From Leptodontidium sp. MPI-SDFR-AT-0119 (Eukaryota > Ascomycota > Leotiomycetes > Helotiales > Leptodontidiaceae), in assembly GCA_020726505.1 (NCBI GenBank), contig JAHLEZ010000018.1:744001-808000 (forward strand): a stretch of DNA of 64,000 bases, written 5' to 3'. Under the pieces are notes generated by a model that did no database searches, was not told where the DNA came from, and worked only from the letters and a program-made list of their open reading frames with translations. The translations under genes were made by a program, and so were the position numbers. Positions 42,234 to 53,252 of this stretch are shown here, piece after piece (position 1 is the stretch's first letter; every line of letters starts with the position of its first letter).

Positions 42234-44886
42234 GTAGGGGTCAGAAGGGCGCCTTTGTGTTCAGATTGAAGAAATTAAGAATCAGTGACCTAAATTCTCA
42301 GAATTGCTCCAATTTGTCTCCAATCTACTCTGGAAGTAACCTCGTCGAATTCCCTTCAAAGAGGTGCCCAGGACGAGTCTTTCACAGCGGTACTCCAAAC
42401 TGCAACCATACATGTCAAACAAGTCTCATCAATCCTCTTTATAATCCTTCTTCCAATTATGCTTCTCCCTAAACCCCAACATCTCCCGGTATCTGAGTGC
42501 CAAGAACTCTTCCCCAAAACCAAACCAGCAAATATAATAACATACCCTACTACACAGCCAGGGGCGGGAAAGGCATTGTTCTTGAACTTTTTGCGAAGGG
42601 CCGAGGCGGAGTTCCGCATTGTGTCAGGATACTCTTCAATGCCTTCGAAAATAAGCCTACTCACTCGGAAAGAGTCGAAATGAAGAGCAACCACGTACAG
42701 GACCATCAAGACTGTCCTCAGATCGTTCGCTCGCACAGGACATATAATTCACACAGGCATCATTCAGTTGGCTGATGCCTTTTGACCAGCCTGATCAGTT
42801 GTGCAAGGGTGAGTGATTACATCAAACTACCACGAAAGTGAAAACGAGACTGCAAATCAGGGTTGAAAACGATAAATCCATTTAACTTTTGCGTATCCCC
42901 TCCCCTCCTTTTCCATCTCCCCCATTCATCATAAAGAAATCTCATTCATCGCTCTCCCCGTCCTTCCATCACCACACCAAAACTTGATAGAAATCCAGAG
43001 GAACATTTCCATCAGTCACAAAAGAAGAGATCAAAAAGACAGAAAGAAGAAAGCTTTCGCGCAAAGAAATTCGTCGCTGCTCAAGGCAGTTGAGGTACAA
43101 GGCGTGTGGTATTCTGGGTGCAGCGAAGGGTCGAGAAAGGTGGAGACGACTTCTCAAAGATCCCGATGGCCAATTTGCCGACTTGACTATGTTCGGCTCG
43201 TTGAATATAAAGTTAAGTCGATTAGTATGAAGTTGAAGAGGCGGTGATGAAATCGAGGATCAGCCGGGAAAGTGAGATAGGGTGCGGTGGTCTGTGCGGG
43301 AATTAGCGCCGGGTAGCTGCATAAGCGAAAACTGTTCCCGGCAGCTCCCAAGCCACATCAAAGCGACCATGGACCGAACCTCCAACTTACAAAAAGTTTC
43401 CCACCGTCAACACAATCCCACCCCATCGACTTCCGACTCGAATTAATTCCCATAGCCTGTGCAGCATTAATCATCTCGAATCGCAAAGCGAGCTTCAAAT
43501 TTTAGGCGAAGCGCAAGCGTGCGCAGTGGCGAGGAACACCAAAAAATCTCGCTTACCTGGGTCGCTTGGCTGCACGCTGATCTCCTCCTCATCAAAGTTG
43601 ACAACACCAAGTATTTGGATCGGGAATGACATCGTGGGTGTGGATATTTGCGATAGGAATCGATTGGGAGTTAAGCGAGCCGAGGAACACGGAAATTTCT
43701 GAGTGGGAGAGAGATGGGAAGGAGGGAGAGTCGGGGTTGAAGGGGGATGTGGCTCTTATACCTTGAGGATGGGGACATTGAGGATTGCTCGTGATGAAGG
43801 TGGCACTGCGGATGGGGCAGAAGACATTGGATTCTTGGGATCGTGGATGTTACAGGTGGTCTACAGTGCTGAGAGGGCTTCGGTGATGAAGAATGGGTGT
43901 TGAGGACTTCAGGAGGGGTATTTGGCTGCTCTTGGGGTAAAAAGTCAACCCAAGAGAGCTAGATATACCAGTGCAAGTGCTCTTCAGTGGCCTGAGTACA
44001 CTGTATCCTCAGCCTGATGGTGGAGAATAGGTGTTGGTAGGAGATTCCAGGGCTCTTAGATCCCATGGAGAGATATGTCTGTCCCAAGAATAATGTCCCT
44101 TCCCAAGTGAGAAGGGAAAGGAAATGTGACAAAATGAACTGGGTTCGGGGCTCCTGGCGGCTTAAAGAATTTCGAATAAGTCATTTGGATGGAACGCAAG
44201 CCAAATTTGGGAGACAAACGACCAGAAGTGAGTCGATCCTAGTCCAAGGTTATGGGGAGACGAGAGTACTTGGAATAGCAAGCTGAATTTATTAAGAATT
44301 GGACGTGCAAGTGAGCACAGACTTCAGATATGAAGTTTGAAGGAGCTCAAGAAATAATTCTTCAAAATACTCTTCAACACTTTCCCATACGGCATATTTA
44401 ACAGATCTTCTACATCTCTTGCACGGCTGTGCCTCATATCTATTGCGGCGGAGACGGAGAATACCATTCCATGTTATCATCTATGATTCTAGAATATCAA
44501 AGACATACCTGCGTCTATTTTTATTTTTCTAAATCATGCCCAAACACAGCTCTTGTAGCTAATTACTCTTCTTCCTTGGCCCAAACCTTGAAGTCCAAAT
44601 GTTGAGAAGCCATCCCCTTCACGTGATCTTGAATTGTGGCTGAAAGTCACGCCCCTCGAACTTCTCCACAAGGCTGCACCGTTTCAGTCACGCTGAAGAG
44701 TCAGCACATACAAACGATCCAAGTACATTCCAACAAAAAAATCCAGATAATAAGAACCTACTTCCATCTTCTATAGATACCCCCAACACCGCCATCATAG
44801 GTCGCCGCCACAGAGAACGACATTCCAAGGGGAAATCTTCCAACAACCACAACCAGGCTCACCGAAACAAACCCCAAAAACGAAAA
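42234..44886. other. 2.65-kb intergenic region, no certain gene
   Basis: Scattered short frames on both strands. A possible first exon lies on the minus strand at 43632-43557 (MSFPIQILGVVNFDEEE) ending at a perfect GTAAGC donor, but I could not find following exons. From 44560 on, the sequence is the HST2 promoter, ending in an A/C-rich leader. Confidence 0.35.
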
Positions 44887-46071
44887 ATGGGCCAAGAGAA
44901 CTCCCAAATCGATCCCAATACCCCTCCTCAAACGCTCTCCTCACGCACCCTCCCCGGCGTTGCAGAATACATCAAAGATGGCCGACCCAAACGCATCGTT
45001 GTCATGACCGGCGCTGGCATCTCAACATCCGCAGGAATCCCCGATTTCCGATCACCTGATACTGGATTATACTCCAACCTCGCGCGCCTGGACCTCCCGC
45101 ACCCAGAAGCCGTATTCGACATCTCGTTCTTCAGAGAGAAGCCCGAGCCCTTCTACGTCCTGGCCAAGGAGTTGTATCCGGGCAAATTCTACCCCACGAT
45201 CGCGCATTCGTTCATTGCGCTGCTGGATGAGAAGTTCATGCTGCATATGCTATTCACGCAGAATATCGACTGCTTGGAACGTAAGGCTGGTGTGCCTGGT
45301 GAGAAGATCGTTGAGGCTCATGGGAGTTTTGCGACCCAGAGATGTATTGAGTGTAAGACGGCGTATCCGGATGATTTGATGAAGGAGAAGGTTGAGAGTG
45401 GAGATGTACCGCATTGTTTGGTGCCGGAATGCAACGGTCTTGTCAAGCCGGATATTGTGTTCTTTGGAGAGCAGTTGCCGAAGTCCTTTTTTGACAATCA
45501 TGATGCTCCGAGAATGGCGGATTTGGTTATCGTGTTGGGCACTAGTTTGTCTGTTCAGCCGTTCGCGAGTCTACCTAGCATGGCGAGAGAAGGTGTACCT
45601 CGAATCTTGATCAATAAGGACGAAGTGGGCGATTTTGGAACTCGGTTGGACGATGTTATGATTTTAGGGGATTGTGATGAAGGTGTTAGAAAGCTGGCTG
45701 ATGCGTTGGGATGGAGAGAAGAGTTGGAGGAGCTGTGGTATGAGACTACTGGGAAGTTCAAGGAGAAGGAGGCTGCCAAGGTTTCTGAGCGAGAGCAGAC
45801 TATGACGAAGGATGAGCTGCTGGAGGCTGAGATCGAGAAGTTGTCGGCAGGGATTGATTCTACGTTGAAGTTGACGAAGGATCATGTGGAATGGGCCAAC
45901 AAGGGCTTGGGGAAAAGTGCCGGATTGAAGGAACCTCCACCAACACCAGCAGCCAGCGACAGCAACCCAATCACGACTGAGAAGGGCAGCGAGGAGAAGC
46001 CAGCTGAGGAGCCGGGGGTAGATGCAAGAGCGATCTTGGACACGACACTGCCACAGAACAAGCCCAATTAA
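44887..46071 (+). CDS. HST2: NAD-dependent protein deacetylase, Hst2/SIRT2-type sirtuin
   Basis: A single exon of 394 residues. The start at 44887 has an A-rich leader and a family-like MGQENSQ. The sirtuin core is complete: MTGAGISTSAGIPDFRSP (NAD-binding loop), TQNIDCLE, the catalytic His in VEAHGSF (about residue 145), the zinc Cys pairs in CIECKTAY and CLVPECNG, then KPDIVFFGEQLP and GTSLSVQPF. It transfers acetyl groups from lysine to NAD; Hst2 is mainly cytosolic. A long C-terminal tail with predicted coiled-coil (KLSAGIDSTLKLTKDHVEWA) and a Pro/Glu-rich end is longer than in the yeast protein. Confidence 0.9.
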   Translation: MGQENSQIDPNTPPQTLSSRTLPGVAEYIKDGRPKRIVVMTGAGISTSAGIPDFRSPDTGLYSNLARLDLPHPEAVFDISFFREKPEPFYVLAKELYPGKFYPTIAHSFIALLDEKFMLHMLFTQNIDCLERKAGVPGEKIVEAHGSFATQRCIECKTAYPDDLMKEKVESGDVPHCLVPECNGLVKPDIVFFGEQLPKSFFDNHDAPRMADLVIVLGTSLSVQPFASLPSMAREGVPRILINKDEVGDFGTRLDDVMILGDCDEGVRKLADALGWREELEELWYETTGKFKEKEAAKVSEREQTMTKDELLEAEIEKLSAGIDSTLKLTKDHVEWANKGLGKSAGLKEPPPTPAASDSNPITTEKGSEEKPAEEPGVDARAILDTTLPQNKPN

Positions 46072-46691
46072 GAGCCACCAAAGTCACACATTTGAAAGAA
46101 AGAAGAGGTTTCCGGAAGGTAAGGCTTGGTCATTAAATGCCGATCAAACTTCCTCAACGGGGCATGCAGCAAATTATGCGAATGCAGGCCACCGAATCTT
46201 GGGTTTCTGTGGCCCATGTATCCCTAACACTACGGTTCTAGATCAATGACGAATCAAGTCACAAATTCCCAACCTCAACTCTGCAGAGCTATGCGCGTGA
46301 TTATTCCTGATGGAGAGAAAGACCAGTAGTCAGATAGCTAGAGTGGTTACTGTGGAGGACTCGTGGCCACCATGCCAGCGGAATAATTCCAGCTCTGCCT
46401 TTCCAAAAACATTATAGAAGTTATCTCATGAGCCTACACAGCGTAGATTCAGCTGTGCGCAACCACATGAACAAGCAAACCAAATATCATCGTAACAAAC
46501 CCTCTCCCCCCCTCTTCTCCCCCTTTACAACCTTCCTCTCTCAAAGCTAGAGGCCAAAACCCAAAACCCAAATTCACAACCAGCAAGCACACAAAGAGAA
46601 GAAAAAATAGAAGCCAAAAAAGGAACACCGCAACAAAAGGCAAGAGTGAAAACATTTAAGGACTTCTTATTTAAAATAAATAAAATCTAAT
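46072..46691. other. Intergenic, HST2 3' flank
   Basis: No gene seen; A/C-rich tract at 46480-46640. Confidence 0.4.
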
Positions 46692-46872
46692 TGCTCAAAC
46701 TGAGATTCGAACTCAGGATCTCACACACAATTACCCCTCCCAAAACCCGCACTCTTATTCCCAAAACTGCATAGATGCAAAGCGCGCCCAAAACAGGTGG
46801 TAGTACAAGTACAAGATCTAGCCCAAACGGGGTCCGAGTCGTGCGCGTTTTAAACCACTAAACTATTCGAGC
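46692..46872 (-). ncRNA. tRNA-like Pol III unit with long internal insert, copy 2
   Basis: Minus-strand 5' GCTCGAA pairs with 3' TTTGAGC, followed by A. The D arm is GTTT/AAAC with A box TAGTTTAGTGG. The T arm is CTGAG-TTCGAAT-CTCAG with B box GTTCGAATC. CGCAC/GTGTG would make an anticodon stem, with about 110 nt between its arms. T4 lies at 46685-46682. Interior blocks CGTTTGGGCTA and GCGCTTTGCATC...GCAGTTTTGG match CGTTTGGACTA and GCCGCTTTGGAGGCAATTTTGG in copy 1, so the two are homologous including the insert. Confidence 0.5.
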
Positions 46873-47464
46873 TGAAGATGGATTTGTATGTTTCGAAGAG
46901 GAGCTTATTTGGGTTAGTGAGGGAGGTTGTGTTTTGGGGCTTTGGTCTTTTTTGGAGGGGAGGGTGAATAACTGGTTGGTTGATATGCGGAAAGGGAGGG
47001 AGGGATGGGATGAGTGAGTGAATGAATTGGAGGTTGAGGTGAGGGCCGACTCGCTACTGGCAAAACATATATGGCCGATTGAGAATGGAGACAGATCGAT
47101 GACCAGTACTTCACCAGGTTTCAACAAGTATCGGACACAGCACTGCCTTCAAAAACAAAGATTGGTGAATATAAAGGTAAATACAGAGAGGTTTGATTAT
47201 CTTGTCAGTTCATTGAAACTTCTTTGATCAACACACCGAGAAAAAAAGGGGAAAAACGAATCACAAGTTTGGCAGGTCTTGAATCAATGACACCACGAAG
47301 CTTCAATGCTCCTGGACGTGAACTGCCTAAAATCCTAACATGCAACAACCCAGAGCAGAGGTATAGCAAACACGCAAGCAATGCATCACTACAAGAAAGC
47401 ATAACTAGAACGAACAACCGTTCAAAGCCAACCCACAAAACAAGATTACCCCCTATGATTTCTA
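46873..47464. other. Intergenic
   Basis: Short frames only, no family resemblance. The left part flanks the tRNA-like unit and the right part is the 3' flank of the deacetylase gene. Confidence 0.4.
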
Positions 47465-48433
47465 TCATCCAGCCTTCTTACTATTCTGACCCTCAGCAAC
47501 AGCCAACAACCTACCTAACGATTCGACCTTAAACCCCTTCTCATCCAAGCCCTTCAGAACCAACCCAACCTGCTCCGCAGAGTACGATCTCCTATCGTGC
47601 ATAATAACCACACTCCCCGGCTTCACCATACTCAAAACATGCCAGGCATTCAACCCCGGCCTCGGAATCTGGGGATCATGTGGATATACACCACCCAACA
47701 CAAGTCTGTACCCCAGCCCCTCAACCCTCTCCTTCATCCTCCCATTAAACCACCCAGAACCCGGCCGGAAATACTTCAGCCCATTCCTATTCGGTGGCAG
47801 CAGCGTCTCAACCTCTCCAATCTGGCGCTCGAGCTCAGACAAGGGGAGTTGGAAGGACGGATCATCCGTCATGGCGTGATTCCCCAACTCGTGACCCTCG
47901 GCGTGGATACGTTCCACGACGCCTGGATACCGCGAGACTTGCGAGCCGATGATGAAGAATGTCGCTTTGGCGTTATGCGCCTTGAGCAGGTCGAGAATCT
48001 TGCCTGTTTCCGAGGACGGCGCGTCGTCTAATGTGAGAGCGATGACGCGCTGAGAGGCCGGTAAGGGGACGTGAAAGATGACGCTGTCGTTGTGCCATTG
48101 GAGGAATTTGATGAGGAGGCCTGGAGGTCGGTAGATGATGTAGGCGAGGATGAGGAGGGTGAGGATTATGGCGAGGGCGGTGATGAAGAGGAGACGCATG
48201 GCGCGGGAGAGTGTGTAGTGTGTGTGTGGTGTGGGGAGAGACTCGTCGTGGTCGTCGCCGAATTGGCTCTCTTCATCGTCGATTTTGATGTGTTTTTGTT
48301 TGTGTTTGAATTTTGATGGGATAATGGAGTTGGAATTGGAGAAGGAGGGTTCGATTGTGTTGTATAGAGTTGACCAGACATCCGTTACCCCTAATCGGAG
48401 TGCGCGGCGGAGAAGCCCGCTCAGACGCACCAT
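47465..48433 (-). CDS. Membrane-anchored polysaccharide deacetylase (NodB-type, carbohydrate esterase 4)
   Basis: A single exon of 322 residues. A hydrophilic N-terminus (about 78 residues) precedes one membrane helix (LLFITALAIILTLLILAYII, about 80-100), so it is a type II membrane protein. The NodB motifs follow: TLDDAPS (metal and base Asp; second Asp of TFDD), GHELGNH (His-x3-His), RPGSGWFN, and IMHD at the end. Family members remove acetyl groups from chitin, chito-oligosaccharides or similar polymers; the first motif TLDD replaces the commoner TFDD. The substrate is inferred only. The catalytic domain probably faces the secretory lumen or wall. Confidence 0.82.
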   Translation of the reverse strand: MVRLSGLLRRALRLGVTDVWSTLYNTIEPSFSNSNSIIPSKFKHKQKHIKIDDEESQFGDDHDESLPTPHTHYTLSRAMRLLFITALAIILTLLILAYIIYRPPGLLIKFLQWHNDSVIFHVPLPASQRVIALTLDDAPSSETGKILDLLKAHNAKATFFIIGSQVSRYPGVVERIHAEGHELGNHAMTDDPSFQLPLSELERQIGEVETLLPPNRNGLKYFRPGSGWFNGRMKERVEGLGYRLVLGGVYPHDPQIPRPGLNAWHVLSMVKPGSVVIMHDRRSYSAEQVGLVLKGLDEKGFKVESLGRLLAVAEGQNSKKAG

Positions 48434-49412
48434 TGCGCGACGACAGAAGGTGAGGCTCTCGGAATCATTGCTCGAGAGCGTTTGAGAGACACGAGCTTTA
48501 ATTTAAGAGGAGTTGAGGTGATTAGGGATGAGAGTGAGGGATGGTTGATGAGGTGAAGTTCATCTCCAGGTTCGTTAAACTTTTACGGGGCTCTCTAGAA
48601 TGTGCTGTTATGATTGGATGGTTATGACAAAGGATGCTCAGAGTTGGACTGTTTCTGTATCTCGAATGGCAAAAGAAAGTAATCAAATATATACTCCTTT
48701 CCTGGAAGAGGTGTATTATCAGAAGTTATTTGAGATCCTTAAAGTTGAAAAATGGAGCTGTGTCAGGTGATTGGCGATATCACGTGGCTGTCATCAAATC
48801 CCTTTTCTATCTAGGTACCTCCTGTACTGCTGAGATCTAGGCAATATAGACGGGGTCATGACAACTATTCAAATATCGAATTTTGGTTCTATATTAGCCT
48901 GTTTGTGTATTCTGGAAAATCCTCATGATGGACAAGTCCGAGGGATTTCCCAGCTGTCTTTGATCTCCAATGACCAAGGTTCTGGAGATAACATACTATA
49001 ATTCTGAACGTGCGTTCTATACCATCTTGAATTCAAACAGGCTCGTGAAGATTTTCAGAAATCTGGGACAGTGATATACACTCCGATCTTTCGTCGTCCC
49101 GTCCTCATTGTCACCCCTCTATGCAAGCAAGTCTATGTACCGACCGTCCATGACCGAGAAGGAAATCACACAGCCATCTGGAAATGTATCCTAACAGTGA
49201 CTAATACTTTTGGAATATAGATACATACTAAGAGTATCAGGTAAGTACGAAAACGCCTACAACAGCTTACAATTTCCAAAATTCATAACGAATATCCAAT
49301 TAACATATGTACTCAAACAAACACCTTCCCAATCCCTTGCTTCTTACATTCCCCTCCTCCCCTCTATCAGAACACCTCACCACCCCACCTCACCACCGCA
49401 CCCTAAACTAAA
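48434..49412. other. Intergenic between the deacetylase start and the regulator 3' end
   Basis: No gene recognised; 48480-48560 is the likely promoter of the deacetylase. Confidence 0.4.
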
Positions 49413-51847
49413 CTACAGCCCCTCATAAACCCCCCTAAACAAATCAAAGTACTCTTTCCTAAACGCCAAACTGCCCTTCATCTCCGGACACCCCCTCTCT
49501 CGAAACGCCAGGACCACATCACGCATCTTACCCGCTAGCGCAACGAGCTTCTCATCGCCGCCTAGGAGATCGCGGTTGGCTTTATTTTCGTTTTCGTTTT
49601 TGCTGTCGTCTTTGCTATTGTCTTTGTCTTTACTTTTGGGGGAGAAATCGAGGAGGAGAGGGTTGGAGGAGCGGAAGAGAGCGAGGTGTGTGGAGAGGAC
49701 GAGTTTGAGGGAGTGGTATTGGGCGTCGGATTGTGTGCGTGCTGTGATGACGATGTTAGCGTTTATTGTCATTGTTTTTTATTCATTATTTGTTGATTCG
49801 CATGTAGAATAGCGGGAATCTCACCTTTTGAATTAAACCGTTGCACGATATTCGACAGATGACTAGCACCAAGACACAATATCCGCAATAACTGCCAGAA
49901 TACAAGTGCAACGGGGTATACCTGCTCGCGAGTTAAGAAGCCTGCTTTGCGGAAGACGAGACGCTGGAGCATTTGGAAGAGATCTTTTACGGCGACTTGG
50001 AGGCGTTGGTAAAGGATCGTGTCGATTGTCGCTTCGGTTGTGCGGAAGCGGGAATGCGGTTGTTGCTGTGGCTGTGATTTGGGATAGGGATGGGGTTGGG
50101 AAGGGCCGGTTGTGCATTTTACGCCTGCGCGGAGGATGAAGGCAAGGGATGCTACGCGGAGCATTGCTGCTACTAGTGCGGACTTTGAGATCGTTAGTAT
50201 GTTGCATTAAATGGGAATAGGTGAAGAAGGATAAGGAGAAGGGAAGGAAACGTACCTCGGGCAACCCTTTCTTGACATACGCGGTACCGAGAATGACAGC
50301 GATAGTCGTGGATTGGAATTTTGTCCCAGCAGCATGGACGAACTTCGATGCATATTCCACTGCCCATTGCTCGACACGCGTCCCTAGAGTTTCATCATCT
50401 TCTAGAATCGTGACATGGACTGCATCGTCGTCGGTGCATTTGCCGAGTTTCTTCCTATCTTGAGTCCGTCGGATGGCAGCTTGCTCGGTAGCAGTGAAGC
50501 TACTTAGAGCTCTCCTCTGGGCACGGAGTTTGATTGGGTGAGAAAGTCGATCTACGCCGTCTACAAAGACGAAGTATTCCTCGTGGTCGAGAAGAGCGTC
50601 GGGTGTGATTCGAATGTTGAAGGTTACGACTCGTCTTGTTGATGAGTATTCGAAGTCTAAGAAGATTTAGCCGAATGTTTCTATGCAATGAGGGTTGGAA
50701 GATATACATTCATGCACCGGCCTCCCGATGAATGGACTCTCCCTCTGACATTTGATCTCATGAAGACCTTTCCCATTTTTCAGACACGAACCACATGGAG
50801 TACCAGTCGAGCACTAGAGTCGTCAGCATAAGTCAACATAGAGATAGATGAACCAACCGTCCTCTTCCGAAAACGACACTGATGACAAGCCCCTGCTTTC
50901 CTCACATCCCTCGCAGCCTTCCTCACAGGAGCATCAAGCTTCTTCCTCTTCTTGACCGTCGCTAAAGCGCCGGGAGCGTTCTCAAAAACACCAACACATT
51001 CTTCTAGATGGCAGTCTGGCTGAGCTTCCTCTGGTGCCGGACGAGGTGAAGTGTATTTCCGTTTGGGAGCTGATGGAAGTGAAGATTTCCTCTGCTTGAT
51101 GAAAGTCTCTGGTGATTGTTCACTCGTCGACCAATCCAGAGCCAAGCCAACAGGTGAAGGAGTCGACTTCTCGACCTTTGCAACCCGTGTGGTAGGGATA
51201 GAATGTTGGCGAGGGTTATCCGGGATGAACGAAATCCAGGTAGCATCGGACGAACCCAGATTTAGATCCGCATCATAAGCCGAGATATCAGTGAAGTCTG
51301 ACGCATTAGAGGGAAGGAATCTATTCATAGAAGTCGGATAAGCTTCTTGGTGATTCGAGATGGAGACCTGCGGTGTCTGAGAAGGGTAATCGTTTCCGTA
51401 CTCCCCAGCAATATGATTGACGGCCCGAATGCAAGGCTGATACCCAGGACCACACACTACCTTCGAGGCTATCTCAAAGTCATACACGTGTGACTGCGCG
51501 TCTGAAATAGCTGAGTCCGTCGCGCTGAGAGGATACACCAGAGTTTGGTCATGCTGCTGCGCGGAAAAATCGTCCTGTGATGATAACGAGGTACTTTGCG
51601 GCCAGTGGGCCTGCGCGTCTCGAATGGTATCCCACGACAGATCGAATAGTGGTTCGGGAATCCAGCTCTGGGCTATGAAATCGTCGAGGCTGTTGTCGCT
51701 CGTCACGGAGAAGGTATGGTAGTATTCTGCTGGCGAGCGGTTTCTAGATGTCGACTCCTGGACGAAATGGGTATACTCATCGTCGCCTCCCAGCCTCCTC
51801 TGGCTGTTCTCAGGCTGGATCATGGTCTGCATTGTTGAGACTTGCAT
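49413..51847 (-). CDS. Zn2Cys6 transcription factor with internal zinc cluster
   Basis: Five exons (51847-50858, 50813-50708, 50656-50256, 50182-49825, 49741-49413) keep frame and encode 727 residues. The frame is open to 51928, but MQVSTMQTMIQPEN at 51847 is the most natural start. About 320 residues of Ser/Gln/Asp-rich, probably disordered sequence come first; a basic stretch KKRKKLDAPVRKAARDVRKA leads into the binuclear cluster ACHQCRFRKRT-CSTGTPCGSC...C, split by an intron exactly between its halves. A conserved C-terminal region (RVVTFNIRITPDALLDHEEY, helical LYQRLQVAVKDLFQMLQRLV) follows. It should bind DNA in the nucleus. Placing the cluster in mid-protein is less common than at the N-terminus. 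Confidence 0.82.
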
Positions 51848-53252
51848 CCTGTGGGAGGGTGCAAGACGATGTTCTAGTGAACATTGATTGCACCAGGCAC
51901 GCTCTCTCTCTAACAAGAACAGTAACAAGACTGAGATGGAGATCCGGGTGTCCTGTCCTCAAGCTCAAAGACTCAAGGATGGATTCTGAGGGCATTCGTG
52001 GAGCTGGGGAACAGCTCCATCCCAAGGCATTGCATCTCATCTCAAGTATGGTTAATTTGGGGGCGGTCGGTCCGTTTCCTGGTCCGTGTCGCGGGGTTGG
52101 CCATCTTGAGATGTGGTGCGGTGTCCAAAAGGGGAGGCGAAGCGAGCCAGCACACCCAATGAGGCCGATCGAGTCAGTCAGCAGATAACAGGGGATGGTG
52201 ACTGGGTCATGCAACCACCGAGGTTCGAGGATGGGGATCTCAATGTGAGTTTGTTGAACACTGAACATCTGAATTCTGACTACAAACTCTATGATGAATG
52301 AGGCTATCTATGAACAAGATGCTGATAATGGATCGTTTTGCTACCTTATATCATAATACTTAAGAGGTACTAAAACAAATACAAACAAATCATCTTCCAT
52401 TAATACTGGGGAGATGCTCTCGCCCTCATCTCCATTGAACATCAAGCCAAGACAGGAACAACTTGATTATTTACTAAGCGGCAGGTATACTGGAGAGATA
52501 TTTCTGGTTAGCAGCGGGAAGAGCAGCTCAAACTAGCTGGCTACATTTTTTATCTACATAGCCTTGGTGATTAAGTGCGCATTATCTTCAAGCAGAAAGG
52601 AGTAGCTTGTATTATTCCTGAGCCATCGCAAATAGCAAAGGGAGATTGCTGGCAAGGTGCCTGGTTACTTGCACCTTCAACTTCTGAGTACCTTACCCCA
52701 CCACAAAATTACTTCAAAACAAATAACTTCCAAAACGAAGATGTCTGGCATTAGAAGATTGAACCCCTTTGATTCGCTATAAAAACATAATAATTTCACA
52801 CTGTATCTACTTGAGAGTCATCATCGCGCCTCAAGAAGAGCCCTTTCATCCATCCAGTCGAATCTCTTTCACTTTCTTTCTTGGTTGCTTGCTTGCTTTC
52901 TGTCTTTCCCAATGCATCGCAGTCCTTATTTTATCAAGGTGGAAAACAATGTCGGCGCCAGGAAGAGTAAGTACCCATGGAAAAGAAGAATGAAGGACCT
53001 GGAACAATAAGAAAATGAACCCGTTCGCAATATGCTAGTCCTCAAACCCAAACCTAAACCCAAACCCGAATCTGAAAAGGACCCAACCCCGTATGTTTGT
53101 TTGTTGCAGTGCCCTGACCCGGAACGCCTCATGCAAAGCTGCTTTGCTACATGGTCGGATGGAAAATGACAAAGGAGATTATGTGTTGCCTCGCTGGCCG
53201 TGTCTGTGGTCGTATCATTTTTCAACAAGACGATTATCGCCCAAAGGCATCC
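51848..53252. other. 1.4-kb intergenic, regulator promoter
   Basis: Holds the 5' flank of the zinc-cluster gene and the 3' flank of PRO45. Only short frames. A CCAAACCTAAACCC-like patch (53045-53070) is a short local repeat. Confidence 0.4.
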
